Below, one piece after another: positions 1 through 13,648 of a stretch of 64,000 bases of DNA. Source of the DNA: Brassica napus (taxonomy: Eukaryota; Streptophyta; Magnoliopsida; Brassicales; Brassicaceae); contig NC_063448.1 of the NCBI RefSeq assembly GCF_020379485.1, positions 43,595,218-43,659,217 on the forward strand, given 5' to 3'. The notes under the pieces are model-generated. The model saw only the letters and a list, made by a program, of their open reading frames with translations, searched no databases and had not been told where the DNA came from. A program made the position numbers and the translations under genes. Each line of letters starts with the position of its first letter. The first letter of the stretch is position 1.

Positions 1-90
1 GTCCACGTAGGATGAAATCGTCGTAAAGTCCACGTAGCATAAAATCGTCGTAAAGTCCACGTAGGATTAAATCGTCGTAAAAACCACGAA
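1..90. repeat. 27-bp tandem subterminal repeats of the CACTA element
   Basis: Three successive units of roughly 27 bp read as variants of GTCCACGTAGGATGAAATCG followed by TCGTCGTAAA. Related units recur at 703-805. Such arrays are the usual binding sites of the TNP1-type protein in CACTA elements; that role is inferred from the family. Confidence 0.7.
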
Positions 91-127
91 AGACAACGAG
101 GAAATAACGACGAAACCTAAAATTAAA

Positions 128-675
128 TATGGGGTTTGGAATATATGAAGTAGAAAATTAAAGATGGGAGTTTGGAATATATGATGTAGAAAATAAGGAA
201 TATGGGGTTTCGGGTTTCGGGTTTGGGGTTTCGGGTTTGGGGTTTCGGGTTTCGGGTTTGGGGTTTAGGGTTTCGGGTTTCGGGTTTCGGGTTTCGGGTT
301 TCGGGTTTCGGGGTTGGGGTTTCGGGTTTGGGGTTTCGAGTTTCGGGTTTCGGGTTTCGGGTTTCGGGTTTCGGGTTTCGGGTTTCGGGGTTGGGGTTTC
401 GGGTTTGGGGTTTCGGGTTTGGGGTTTGGAATATATGAAGTAGAAAATTAAAGATGGGGGTTTGGAATATATGAAGTAGAAAATAAGGAATATTGGGTTT
501 GGGGTTTCAGGTTTCGGGTTTCGGGTTTGGGGTTTCGGGTTTGGGGTTTCGGGTTTCAGGTTTGGGGTTTCGGGTTTGGGGTTTCGGGTTTCGGGTTTCG
601 GGGTTGGGGTTTCGGGTTTCGGGTTTCGGGTTTCGGGTTTGGGGTTTGGGGTTTCGGGTTTCGGGTTTGGGGTTC
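128..675. repeat. Telomere-like TTTCGGG/TTTGGGG satellite
   Basis: Two blocks (about 202-427 and 495-675) consist almost entirely of 7-bp units TTTCGGG, TTTGGGG and rarer variants, with one canonical plant telomere unit TTTAGGG near 265. The blocks are separated and preceded by a ~70-bp AT-rich spacer (129-203 and 420-494) carrying GGAATATATGAAGTAGAAAA, so the array has a higher-order unit of about 290 bp. Open frames through it encode only low-complexity GFRVSGFGFRV peptides and are not genes. Confidence 0.85.
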
Positions 676-917
676 TAGGTGTTTAAACATAACACTCGTT
701 AATTCCACGTAGGATGAAATCGTCGTAAAGACCACGTAAAAAGATTTAAACATAAATCACGTTAATTCCACGTAAGCAAAATCGTCGTAAAGTCCACGTA
801 AAGAAAAACACGGGCCTTTGTGATTCCTCGCCATTTCCTCGTAAAAAAAAACACGGGGCTTTGTAACTGCTCGCTATTTCGTCGTAAATTTACGACGAAT
901 TTGCGACGATATGTAAT

Positions 918-928
918 CTTATATATAC
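918..928 (+). promoter_or_regulatory. TATA box of the CACTA TNP1-like gene
   Basis: TATATATA at 920-927 lies about 70 bp before the start codon at 992, followed by a CT-rich leader (940-985). This is a typical plant core-promoter layout. Confidence 0.55.
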
Positions 929-991
929 ACCCGACCGCTCACTCTTTCTTTCCTCTCTACTTCCTCTCTACTTCCTCTCCATTCCGTAGCA

Positions 992-2860
<1,869 letters not shown>

Positions 2861-3480
2861 TTTTTTTTTTGTTGTTGTATTATATAAATTCAAAACTTAT
2901 TTATTTATAAAATATTTTCATATGAATTTATTTTTATTTTGAATTTTAATTTATTATTAAATTAAATAATTTTAATTATTTTTTAATTATATTTTAAAAT
3001 TCTGTAAAATAATAAAAACGAAGTAAATTCGTAGCTAATGTACGACCTCTTTACGTGGAAATCTTACGAGGAAATGACGAGAAACAGTTTACGAGTATTT
3101 TACGAGGAATTATTTACGAGGAAATAACGAGGAAATGTTTACGACCATTTTACGAGGAAATCATTTCGTGGTTGTTACGTGTATTTTGCGAGGAAAATCT
3201 TTCAAGGTATTTACGTGTTGATTACGAGGAACTGTTTTCGAGTTATTTACGAGGAATTGTAGCGACGTCCTTACGAGGAATTGTAGCGACGTCTTTACGA
3301 CGAATCGTTCTACTTCGTCTTTACGACGAAATATATTCCTCGCTAAGTTACGACGAATTAGCGAGGAAATATGTGTTACGACGGACGTGTAACGAGCAAA
3401 CGCGTTTCCTCGCTAATTCGTCGTAAAGCCTCTTTTACGACGAAATAACGAGGAAAACCGCCCTCGTTAAGATTATGTTT
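2861..3480. repeat. Subterminal repeat region of the left CACTA element
   Basis: After an AT-rich stretch (2865-3015), 3020-3470 is packed with variants of TTTACGAGGAAAT, TTACGACGAAT and CGAGGAAA in both orientations. The weak open frame at 3055-3426 is a by-product of this repetition. Confidence 0.75.
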
Positions 3481-3539
3481 TCTTGTAGTGTTAAACCATT
3501 AGTTAAGTATATATATATATATATCAGACATAACGGTTA

Positions 3540-4015
3540 ATAGCTTGAGAACACAAACCTTGGCAACAGCTTGGGAGTGTAAGTCTTGCATTTGGGACAG
3601 TAGTAGATATGAGATACAACATTGTCCTCATCATCATCATCGATAGTGTCATTAGGCACCGTCAACACCTTTTTGGCACACACCTTGCAGCTTAAATAAT
3701 ACCAACCCATATCAGATTCGATTGCTGCAATTGAAGCCATGATGATACACTTCTCCACCTGTTTCCAACAGCCAACGAAACAAATTTTTAACACTACACA
3801 TAGTGACCAAAAAATATACGAAAGAGACATGTAAGTATATATCTTTCACTTGTCTCGATTCTAACACCTCGGCAATAGTCTTCCAAGACATGTAAGTATA
3901 TATCTTTCACCTGTCTTGATTTGAAAGGCTTCAACTCAGAGATTAGGTTCATGGCAGCCATAATACAGAATATAGTTTTTTAGCTCTACGAAAGAACTCT
4001 GGCTTGGCTTATATA
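3540..4015 (-). pseudogene. RPA1-like gene, internally deleted
   Basis: Replication protein A large-subunit-like genes are abundant in Brassicaceae, both as host genes and as Helitron cargo. The start is an ATG at 3961 (minus strand) giving MAAMNLISELKPFKSRQV, the usual opening of these proteins. A TATATAA box sits about 45 bp upstream, near 4010. The C-terminal zinc-binding OB domain is recognisable at 3545-3745 (ESDMGWYYLSCKVCAKK, then YYCPKCKTYTPKLLPRF), with four cysteines in two CxxC pairs. Only about 130 bp separates these two ends, so the DNA-binding OB folds have been deleted. A short segment (TGTAAGTATATATCTTTCAC) is directly repeated at 3831 and 3891, which suggests slippage or repair. 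Not functional as read. Confidence 0.65.
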
Positions 4016-5539
4016 GCTGAAAACCAGAGCACTGATCTCGGTCAATTTTTGAAAAGATTAGCACAAATCATGTGATGATTTAACTTGTCAATCACTCTAA
4101 TTAACACCAAATCATGTGACTTTCTATATTATACTCGTCAATATCAATTGTCATTAAACCATACTAATTCCCCGATTACAACCAGTAATTAGTATAGAAA
4201 CAAATCTATACTATATTAAAAGGGTTATATGAGCATCAGAGAGGATGTCCACGTCAGACAATAAAATCAGTCAATAGGAAAACAGCTCTCCGCCACGTCA
4301 GATAGGCAATGACAAATCTAACTTTTTCCAAAATGAATCCCGGCCCCTTTCTCTTCGTCTTCTCCGTCTCTCGACATTCCTAGATCCAGATTTTGTTTCT
4401 CCTTTTCTTTTCTCATTCTCTTCCTTTACTTCATAGTTGATAGTACTTTCTGATTTGTGTTGAGAGTAAGCAACGCGGCAAGAGATGTGGAGGTGAAGTG
4501 TGCCATGGAAGACGACGGTGGCTTAAGATCGTTGAGGTGTAGCCGAGCACAGCGACGTCGGATCTGAAGATAGAGGACCATAGTCATCTATCCCACCGAC
4601 CACCGTCATCTCTATCTCTCTCTTAATTCAACGGCGGAGGAGGATAAGTATTAAATCCCGGTCCAATTACCGGTATAAAAGATACTACAGGTATGAAAGA
4701 TTGTCCGTTTTATCTAAAAACTGTTCGGTTCGGTTATGGTAGACATGGCATTTACAATCAACTGTCCTACTCATTCCCCACCGATTGTAAGGTGCAGTTT
4801 TTAGATTTATGTTTTTTTTTTATCAAGTTTGAGAGTGATTAGCCATGTCCATTTCAGTGGGGTTAAACATTTTTTATTTTGATTATCAGGCCAGAACTTT
4901 TGATTGGAGATTTGATAAGAGAACTCAGAAGCTACACGACAGAAAGTCAAGATATATGCCAGTGAATATGTTAACTAAACTGAACGTGATTTTATGTTTA
5001 TACTTTCTTGAATTCATTTTAGGTTTGGTTTAACTTTGTCTTCGTATTTTGATTCTCAGGCTAGAACAATGGATTTGAGGGCGAGCAGATCCACATGGAT
5101 ATCAAGATCCAAATCAGAAGCCAAAGATTCAGGCGAATAAAGATAAGTAGAGATGCGAGAGACGTGACCAACAGCTTCTCGAACAAAATCCAAAGAGACC
5201 ACATAATTTCGCAGAGGAGAAGCTATAGTAGAGAAGATATGTGGTCAGATCTCTGTTGGTCGAAACATTGGGTATGTTTTCTTCTGTGTTTAGTGCTTAG
5301 TTGATCGCCACCTGTCTCTGTCTCATTAGTAGATTTTTATTTGACAGTACAGTACCACTAGAGTTCTGAGATCTGGTTGCAAGATTAACTTCCTTAGGAG
5401 GAGGAGGCAGAGATTAGCCTCACTCGAGAAGAATAGAAAGAAGCTTGCTCCTGCCCCCAACAAACCGGTTAAGATTTCATTAAAAACCCTTAGTGACCGA
5501 GATTAGTTTCTGACAAAATGCTTGAATCATTTTTTGCTT

Positions 5540-6240
5540 GCAGGACACGTTTTTGATTGCTCCTGGAGTTAGCGTCCTGGCCGGGACGCTTTCTGCTGCT
5601 GAAATTGCCTCTGTCATTAACAAGTATGGATCTCCTCGCCCTAGAATGGAAAGGTAAGACTAGAAGAAAACAAAAAAAAAATTGCTTTGATTAGAACGAA
5701 AGAAAACATCAAGGTTAGAGTTTTTAACAAAGAGCATCTAGAAATGCAAAGTTAAGAGCTATTGAAGATTTAAGGAAGGCTAAACTGAGAGCTCGAACTT
5801 TCGATGAAGCAGCAGATGGAGGAGAACGGAAGTCTTTGCAGTAGCCAAATGGTCGAGCGCTCCTCAAAAATATTTTAGAGATGCAGTGGTCGAGATGATC
5901 ATAGAGAATGGTATCAACCACCAGGAAGAACTCAAAGAGGTTCTCATTTGTTATCTCAGATTCAACACCGACGAATATCATGTCGACATGAACATCAATA
6001 TGTTTCAGCAGGTGCACATTGATTTAATTTTCATTAATTTTGCCGTAGAATAGTCATATATCCCTATATATAAATGTGTGTCTGTGTGTTGAATCAGATG
6101 TTTAAGACATGGGAAAAAATTATGGAGGAAAGACTAAGGGGGATACAAAATGATACTTATAGCAAAATTGGGAGTGAAGAAACTGGTGTCTCAGTGGAAA
6201 AGGTGAAAGCGAAGTGGTGGGGGAAGTTAAGGAGTACTAG
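5540..6240 (+). pseudogene. Captured OVATE-family-protein fragment inside the Helitron
   Basis: Between about 5836 and 6010 one forward frame reads VAKWSSAPQKYFRDAVVEMI and then IIENGINHQEELKEVLICYL. This matches the C-terminal OVATE domain of plant OFP transcriptional repressors (DFRxSMVEMIxE...ELxxLLxCYLxxNxxEYH). The next segment (from about 6100) reads MFKTWEKIMEERLRGIQNDT and may be a continuation after an intron. Upstream pieces (5400-5660) look like coding exons with splice-like edges but are not recognised; they could come from another captured gene. OFP genes usually have a single exon, so introns here would be acquired or artificial. No complete frame exists. Confidence 0.55.
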
Positions 6241-6431
6241 GTATTAATGGCTTGTTTCTTTTCTCGAGATGCAGATCTTTTTTTCAAAACACGTTTAGTG
6301 TCATTTGAGGTTTTGGTTTTGTTGCTGAGAAGGTTCCATGGCATTAAAATTGAGTTATGTTTCTCATGGCCATCCAAATCGTAAATTTGTAAATAGTAAA
6401 AAAAAATTCTCAAAACAAAAAATATATAATC

Positions 6432-6480
6432 AAAAATTGAGTTATGTTTATAATTATATTATAAACATAACTCAATTTTT
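6432..6480. repeat. Perfect 23-bp inverted repeat, 3-nt loop
   Basis: Arms 6432-6454 and 6458-6480 are exact reverse complements around TAT, within the Helitron. A flanking sequence (AGTAAAAAAAATTCTCAAAAC) is directly repeated about 145 bp apart (near 6394 and 6536). Confidence 0.9.
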
Positions 6481-6792
6481 TTATATTTTATAATCATAAC
6501 TAGATAAAACAGTTTTCCCATTTCAATTTATAAATAGTAAAAAAAATTCTCAAAACAAAAAATATATAATCTCATATTTTTATAATTATATTTTCTAAAT
6601 CTACTTAAACTTATACCTACATATACAACTAATTGGTTGGCTAGCTATACACTAAATGTCCTCTAACTGTTAATAATGATTAGAATGTACCAAAATTTGA
6701 ATATTTAAATAGAAATCTAAAGAGAAAAATAAATAAACTTATTATTGGAAAACTAAAAAAATCCATAAAAATAAAGATAATAAACTAGGGTC

Positions 6793-6846
6793 AGTGGCTA
6801 CAGTCAATAGTTTAAATCAAGTGGCTACAGTCAATAGTTTAAATCT
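6793..6846. repeat. 27-bp tandem duplication
   Basis: AGTGGCTACAGTCAATAGTT followed by TAAATCA occurs twice in a row (6793-6819 and 6820-6846) inside the Helitron. Confidence 0.85.
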
Positions 6847-7839
6847 CAAATTTTTATTTTGCCACGAAAAACAAATTATTTAACTAATTTATTAATAATA
6901 AATTAGGACTTTGGACAAAAATTAAAAACAAATAATTAAATAGCAATTACTATTTATAAAAGAAAGTTTTGGCTATTAAAAAAAACTTTTAAATCTAAAA
7001 AATTACATTGCGAAGATTTTCTTTAATTGTTACCTCCAGTCTATTATGCATATACTATTAGATTTCCATCTTTATTTATAATATTATACCAATTAAGTTT
7101 GTGTAAAGGTCAATTTAGGTTAGATCATTACCAATTTATGCATTTGGCTTCTCGCTATACTACCTCCATCATAAACTGCTTAATATTTAACTTTAAGAGT
7201 CTAAAATAATAATCGAAGTATGTTTATACTCTAACATACATACGATATTGCAAGGTTGTGTATTTTATACACAATACTAATGACAAATATATCTGCATGT
7301 GTAATGCACATAATCAATCCAAAGTACTTTATGTAGTATCTAAGCATGAAATCGTTTATAATGAAATCTTCCACAGGTTTTACGGTATTATAATAAACAC
7401 TTATTTACAAAATAATAAATACCAAACACATTTTAAAATTGAACTATCATATTAAAACAAATAAATGATATAATATAGCACATAATAAAAGTACTCTATT
7501 TTAAACTTCTATGTTTAAGTTATACTCCCTCTATTTCAAAATTATCAATGTTTTGGATAACAAAAAAAGTTTTAAAAGATATTTATTTTTTTACATTCTC
7601 AATGTATTTTTACTAGGTTATAATTGTAAATTGTAAATTGTAAACTTCGAAATAAATAAATTATGATTACTGAATTTTGACCGGTTAAAAATTATAGAAA
7701 ATAGTTAATCACAAAGAATGATATATTTATAATCAATATATAAGATAAGTTTTTATATGTATGAAAATTTAAAACTTACATTTTTTTAAACATTAATTTA
7801 TAAACAAACAAACCGCGCGTATCGCGGTAAAATCTCTAG

Positions 7840-8980
7840 TACATTTAATAGTCAAAAATATCTATATTCTCCACATATTACCTATAATAAATTTCAACTT
7901 ACGTTTTAAAGCCACAAGTTTTAGTCAATTAAAATCACCTTTGGTTTAGTCACATTACGAAAACGAATATGACCGGTTCTTGCATTCAAAAGAAATAACT
8001 GGTTCTTGAGTTATAGTAATAAAATACATGCTATCGATCCAACCGTGGAAAGACCAAAATTGGCAGCAATATATTGGATGGACTCACTTACGATCCTAGA
8101 TAGTATGATATATTGGAATCTTCTGATACTTTCTTGCATTTTTAGTCAATTAGAATCACCTTTGGTTTAATCACATTGGAATCTTCGGATACTTTCCTGC
8201 ATTTTTGTGTTTAAATTAAAATTCTTCTATGATATTGATTGTTTGTTTAAGTATTGTGTTTCATTATCGTGCAGATAACTGAAGAATCGAACATATATTA
8301 TTTCAGTATGGTGGATCTATTGTGTTTCAGTACTGTCCAGGGAGCCATGATCGTGTAATATAGTTTGTATTGTATTTTTGTATAATGTCATTGTGTTTTG
8401 TATAATGTCAAGCTAATGTAATTAAGGTAATATCATTTGAATGAACATTGGGGGCAACGACATTATTAAGGGTGGACTGTCAATGGCATTTCTTGTAAAT
8501 TCTCTAGGGAAGCATGGGAATTTAACTAAATAGGCCGAGATTAAATATGGTGATGCCATATAAGGATGGCATCCCTGTAAATAATTCACACTTGAAATGT
8601 TATTTTTTCAAAATATTTATTCATTAATAAGAAAGGGATTTTATTTAGGAAGAAAATGAAAACATATAAAAAGTAAGGGATTATTTTGTAAAAAAGCTCA
8701 ACTCCAAAGATAGAGTAAAATAATAGTGCTACTCTATATTTGGAGTAATACTTATGGCTCTCGAATGGGTAGGATGACCATTTCCATCTGTGTCTAAAAA
8801 AAATGTTGGTTCTGGTCAAACCATTTGCAATGCGGACTAAAATTGAATAAACCCAATTTGTCAATGAACAAAAGTAAGTTTGGGGTATGTGGACATGATC
8901 CGTTCAATAATTTAACCTAGAGGTTTAACTTACATAAATTTGGGAAATATACGAATTTTATAGAAATTTATTTTTTCATC
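7840..8980. other. AT-rich intergenic DNA, no gene seen
   Basis: No coding region is supported. A 36-bp segment (AGTCAATTAAAATCACCTTT and onward) occurs at 7923 and again, slightly changed, at 8142, a local direct duplication about 220 bp apart. Confidence 0.6.
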
Positions 8981-8984
8981 AAAA

Positions 8985-9560
8985 ATTTAAAATCCAGTTT
9001 TCTCGTAACAACCACAATTTCCACAAAAAAATAAATTTCGTCGGAACTTCAAAATCAAGTTTTTCATCAAAATCGTAAAATCGAGCTTTCCTACAAAAAA
9101 ATGAGTTTTCCACTAACACCACAAAAACAAATTCCCACCGAAAACAAATTTTCTCGCAAAAAAACATAAAATTATGTTTTCGCTTAAATTGCTTGTAGGA
9201 AGTATAGACTGTCGTACTGTGAACTGGGAAGATCATAGTGAAGAAGTCGAGACCTAATTAACAAAAGAAATAAATTATGTTTTTGCTTAAATTGCAAATC
9301 AAGTTTTCTAGTCAAAGTCAAAAAGCTTGCTTTCCCGCTAAAACCTTGAAAATGAGTTTTTTCACCAAATCAATTTTTTTCTTCTGAAACCGCAAAATCA
9401 ACTTTTCCTCCTCAATTTCATAATCTAGTTTTCTCACAAAAAAGTGTTTCCAACAAAACCACAAAACAATATTTCCGCCAAAACCCTAAAACAAAATTTT
9501 CCGCACAATTTTTTTTTGTTTTGCCACCAAAACTTAAAACGAGTTTTTTGGCCAAAACCT
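8985..9560. repeat. Degenerate ~30-bp tandem repeat
   Basis: The stretch is built from diverged units resembling AAAATCAAGTTTTCC followed by CACCAAAACCAC, repeated perhaps fifteen to twenty times with drift. The frame on the minus strand at 8979-9236 is made of this repeat and is not treated as a gene. Confidence 0.55.
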
Positions 9561-10139
9561 ATTGTAGCAGATTTTTTTTGTAATTTTAATGTCTTTTATA
9601 TGGTATTTTAATAGAAACACATGCATCCAATAGAAACACAGTCATTAATGGGTTTGGTCTTTAATGGCTCATCCTTAATGGACTTAAGTCATTTTTTTCC
9701 ACAAACAAGAAATGTACATATGAACATGGACAAATGAACACATACAAATCCAATCAGGGTCAGGTTTGACTAGAAGCACATCAAATATGAGCTTATAGTT
9801 TAGATTTATTTATATAATTAAACGGTCAATTTGTCACATGAATTATTCAGTAGGGCAGGTGGTTATGTTTTCGCTTATGTATATATAAGTTGTAAGTTCC
9901 ATCCCTCCATAGGGATTATTTACTTTTTATATCATAAAGTTATATAAGGACCAAAATCGTTCTTTTGCTTAAGGGCTAAAATTCGCAGGTCTGGCTTTGA
10001 GTCCAATTGACATCAATAGTAAACTGCTCAACCCTCTATAGTTGGTGTAAGATTTTGTGTACAATTGAAGATGTTTTAGTTTATAAATATTATTTAAAGT
10101 AAAAATAGAATATATTTGAAAATGCTATAACATAAGTTA

Positions 10140-10652
10140 GATCATCTCCAATGGTACATCATTTTGAGGGAGAACATAATATTTTTTGGAAACTCTCTAA
10201 TGGTACATCAAATTTGTATTCATAACCTCATTTTATGTTGTTTTATTTTATTTACAAATTGATCCTTACACTTTTGCATAGTTTTGTTTATGTATATTTT
10301 TAAAAAAATATATACGTGTTTTATACTTTGATAAAATTATTAATACTTTCGTTAATATAATGATAAATTCATATAAATCATTGTATGTTCTATTTGAAAC
10401 TAACATGTATATAATAAAGATTTAGTTAAAATAAATTACTGTGGGATCAATTTTTTAAGATTAAAAAAATATATATATATATATATATATATTATTATAA
10501 TTCAATAATAAATATTCATAAAAGATAATAATTATAATAATATTTTTTGAGAGGAAAAATAAACGGAACCATTGAAGCAAAACTTAAAACTATTTTGAGT
10601 TTGAATTTACATCATTTTGAAGGAAAAAATGATGTAAACCATTGGATATGTC
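10140..10652. mobile_element. PIF/Harbinger-like MITE
   Basis: Terminal inverted repeats of about 26 bp: GATCATCTCCAATGGTACAT at the left and, as reverse complement of the right end, GACATATCCAATGGTTTACA. TTA precedes the left end and TTTA follows the right end, consistent with a 3-bp TWA target duplication that has mutated. The interior is AT-rich with a (TA)n run at 10468-10492 and no frame. Confidence 0.65.
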
Positions 10653-11825
10653 TTTACTGAAATGAAATCATATTATTAACCCATGATAAGAGTTTGGTCA
10701 CCACTTGCAAAGGTTGATCATCAAAATTAACCTAGAAATACACATAACCTCGGTTTGATAGAATACTCGGATGGATTTCTGTCAAAGAACGCATCTCTAA
10801 ACAATAATAAACCGAACTATTTTGCCTGATTGGTTGAAACGCAATGGTTGCGGGAGCTTGCAGATGTGGTTGGTTACGGTTTCTAACGTTAATAAGCGAT
10901 TTGTACGATTGGTATAGCGGTTAGAAATTGAGGTATTTGCGGAATATTTGTGACTGGTTGATTATGAGATACCACAACGGTTTAATAATAAATTACTAAT
11001 ATTAACACATTATAACATTTTAAAAATATCAAAACATATTATTATGATAAAATATAATGATTATTAATAAAATATAATTAATAACAATACTACATTATTT
11101 ATTTATTTTGTAGTTTAAATGAAAGTTATAATGTCAATAAGATTTGTTTTGAAGATTTATATTAGAACTTTTCTTAAAGAATATTTTGTTTCGTTTATGT
11201 ATGTATATTTTTTTTATATATGTATATATATTAATGTTTAATATTATAGCGAATAATGTTGGTTTAAATGTTTATAAAATAAATTATGATACTGTTAGTG
11301 AATTTAAATTAAATTTTAAGTTTTTTTAAAATATATATTTTTATTTATAATATTTTAATTTTAAAATTTAAATTAAAAATTAAAAATTAAAATATTTTTA
11401 AAAAATAATTTTGTATTTATTTATCCACCCACAACTGCAAACGCTAGCGAAAACAACTTTTGATTTTAAGAGGTTAAAAACTATTTGTATGTGTTAGTGA
11501 TTGTTGCAAAACGCCAATAACCGTTATCAATCGTAAAAACTGCATTTATAGGTGGTAGCAAAGAAACTAGTAAGACCTAAATCGATACAAAAACTTAAGT
11601 GAAATCAACGCATAATAACACTTGTGGAGAGTTGACACCTCATCTTTTTAAAGTTTTGTATAGATGTCACGTCAATTAATGAAAAAACTTATCAATCCAA
11701 TCAAAACATTTCACAATTATACATCACCTACACATGTACTTCAAAACACACTAAGAAACAAAAGTCTCTCATTGTTTTAACGTTACTGCTTCACATATAC
11801 TTGCACTTTGCGAAAGTAAAAATGA
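10653..11825. other. AT-rich DNA with a possible degenerate TIR element
   Basis: Edges near 10830 (GATTGGTTGAAACGCAATGG) and 11490-11550 (AACGCCAATAACCGTTATCA) look loosely complementary, so an old hAT-type element of about 700 bp is possible. No target duplication was found and no gene is present. Confidence 0.3.
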
Positions 11826-13648
11826 AGATATTACTATTATTTAATTTAAGTTATTTTAAACATAATATATGCTAAACCAACTTAAATGATATTTACAGTA
11901 GGACCATTCTAAACTGGTTAATAAACCAAAAACAAAACTAAACCAACATGCACCAATACCTGATTCGGCGAGGAAGGAAGTGTTTCGGGATAAACGCTTG
12001 AATGATTATTAACTGTAATGGTTTGATCATGAAAGAGTTAGTATGAATATTAACAATAAAATTATGGATTAGATTAATTTAAATTTGTAAGAATACATTT
12101 GAGTCTATGAAAAGCAATTCAATTCCCATGAATAAGTTTGGCTTTTGGAAGTTGCGGGTTTTCCAACAATGAATCCACCTAACAAAAAGCTCGTTGTTAT
12201 AAAAAATATCCTTCAAGGTCATTAAAGGTTTTTGGGATGGCAAGAGTCGATGGTGAAACCATTTTTTTACTCGAGTGCTTTGAAGTTTTCCTTGATAGTG
12301 TGAGGTTGATGTTGATGGAATAATGAGTTTTATAGGGACTTTCTTGAAGTAAAACTATACATTTTTATTTATTTTTGTCTAATGTGGTATTTCCATTTTT
12401 ATATAATTTACTACCATTTTAAGATAGATGTACATTTTAAGATAGATGTTTAAATCATAATGTACTTTTTTCATTTTTTAAAATGTTTATTTCCATTTCT
12501 TATATTTTTTATTTACTTAATATCTATATTTTATACTTTAAAATATATATTTAAATCTTAATGTACTTTTCCATTTTTTTTAAATTGTGTATTTACTTAT
12601 ATTATATATTTTACATTTTAAGATAGATGTTTAATGCTTAATGAACTTTTTCATTTTTTAAAAAAAATGTGTATTTACTTATTATTATATATATATAATT
12701 CATATATTATATATTTACATTATTTACTTATTATTTATTTTCATGTATATGTATTTCCATTTTTTGTACTTTTTATTTATTTAATATCTCTATTTTACAT
12801 TTTTTAGATAGATGTTTAAATCTTAATATATTTTTCCTTTTTTAATGTAAAACGGCAATGTTTAATAGAAAAACTTAGACAAATAGTCAAATAGTTATAT
12901 TTATGTTTTTTTCTTTTTTTATAAAATGGTAATGTTACATTATGGAGATAAACCGTTTTTTTATTGAAAAATGGTAATCTTACATATGTTTAATGTAGTT
13001 TTTCCATTTTTTTTATGTTGTATGTTTACATATTATTGTTATTTTTAAATGTAAAAATGGTAATCTTACATATGTTTAATGTAGTATTTTCATTTTTTAT
13101 GTTGTATGTTTACATATTATTTATTATTTTCGAAATTATATATAATGTTTTTTTTACAAAATAGTAATGTTACATTATGGAGATAAGCCGTCTTTTTTTA
13201 GTGAAAAATGGTAATCTTACATATGTTTAATGTAGTTTTTCCATTTTTATGTTGTATGTTTACATATTATTTTAAAAAAATAAAAATGTAAAATGATAAT
13301 CTTACATATGTTTAATGTAGTATTTCCATTTTTTATGTTGTATGTTTACATATATTTATTATTTTCGAAATTATATATAATGTTTTTTCTTTTTTTATAA
13401 AACGGTAATGTTACATTATAGAGATAAGTCGTCTTTTTCTCAAGTGAAAAATGGTAAACTTACATATGTTTAATGTAGGTTTTCCATTTTTTATGCTGTA
13501 TGTTTACATATTATTTATAATTTTCGAAAATTAGTAATATTAAAACGTAAAACTATATTTTATGCCACGTGTCATCTTTCGGGAAAATTTTTTTCCGCTG
13601 ATGTGGACGTTCCATGGAGCCTCAAAAGGTCTCTTTTATTAGTATAGA
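11826..13648 (-). mobile_element. Helitron copy A (minus strand), 5' end at 13648
   Basis: On the minus strand the 5' terminus reads TCTATACTAATAAAAGAG from 13648, the same type of start as the Helitron at 4205. The body is AT-rich with internal tandem units (ATGGTAATCTTACATATGTT, several copies from 12960). The segment 11826-13500 is repeated at 14638-16800. Its own 3' hairpin was not found to the left, so the copy seems 3'-truncated. Confidence 0.65.

Larger units (their letters stand above)
4205..7839 (+). mobile_element. Non-autonomous Helitron with both termini
   Basis: The 5' end is TCTATACTATATTAAAAGGG, preceded by A at 4204, matching the Arabidopsis/Brassica Helitron start. The 3' end carries the diagnostic GC hairpin ACCGCGCGTATCGCGGT (7812-7828), then CTAG at 7836-7839, then T. 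Insertion between A and T without target duplication is the Helitron rule. No Rep/helicase frame is present, so the element needs help in trans. It carries captured gene pieces (4300-6240), a perfect palindrome (6432-6480) and AT-rich filler (6600-7800). Confidence 0.85.

Noticed and set aside
1..90. CRISPR-like regular repeats
   Set aside because: Units abut without unique spacers and match CACTA subterminal repeats in a plant genome.
202..753. Several 60-78 codon frames through the TTTCGGG array
   Set aside because: They only translate the satellite into GFRVSGFGF repeats; no start context or family.
3055..3426. 123-codon frame in the subterminal repeats
   Set aside because: Repetitive YEEITRKCL-type peptide derived from TTTACGAGGAAAT units.
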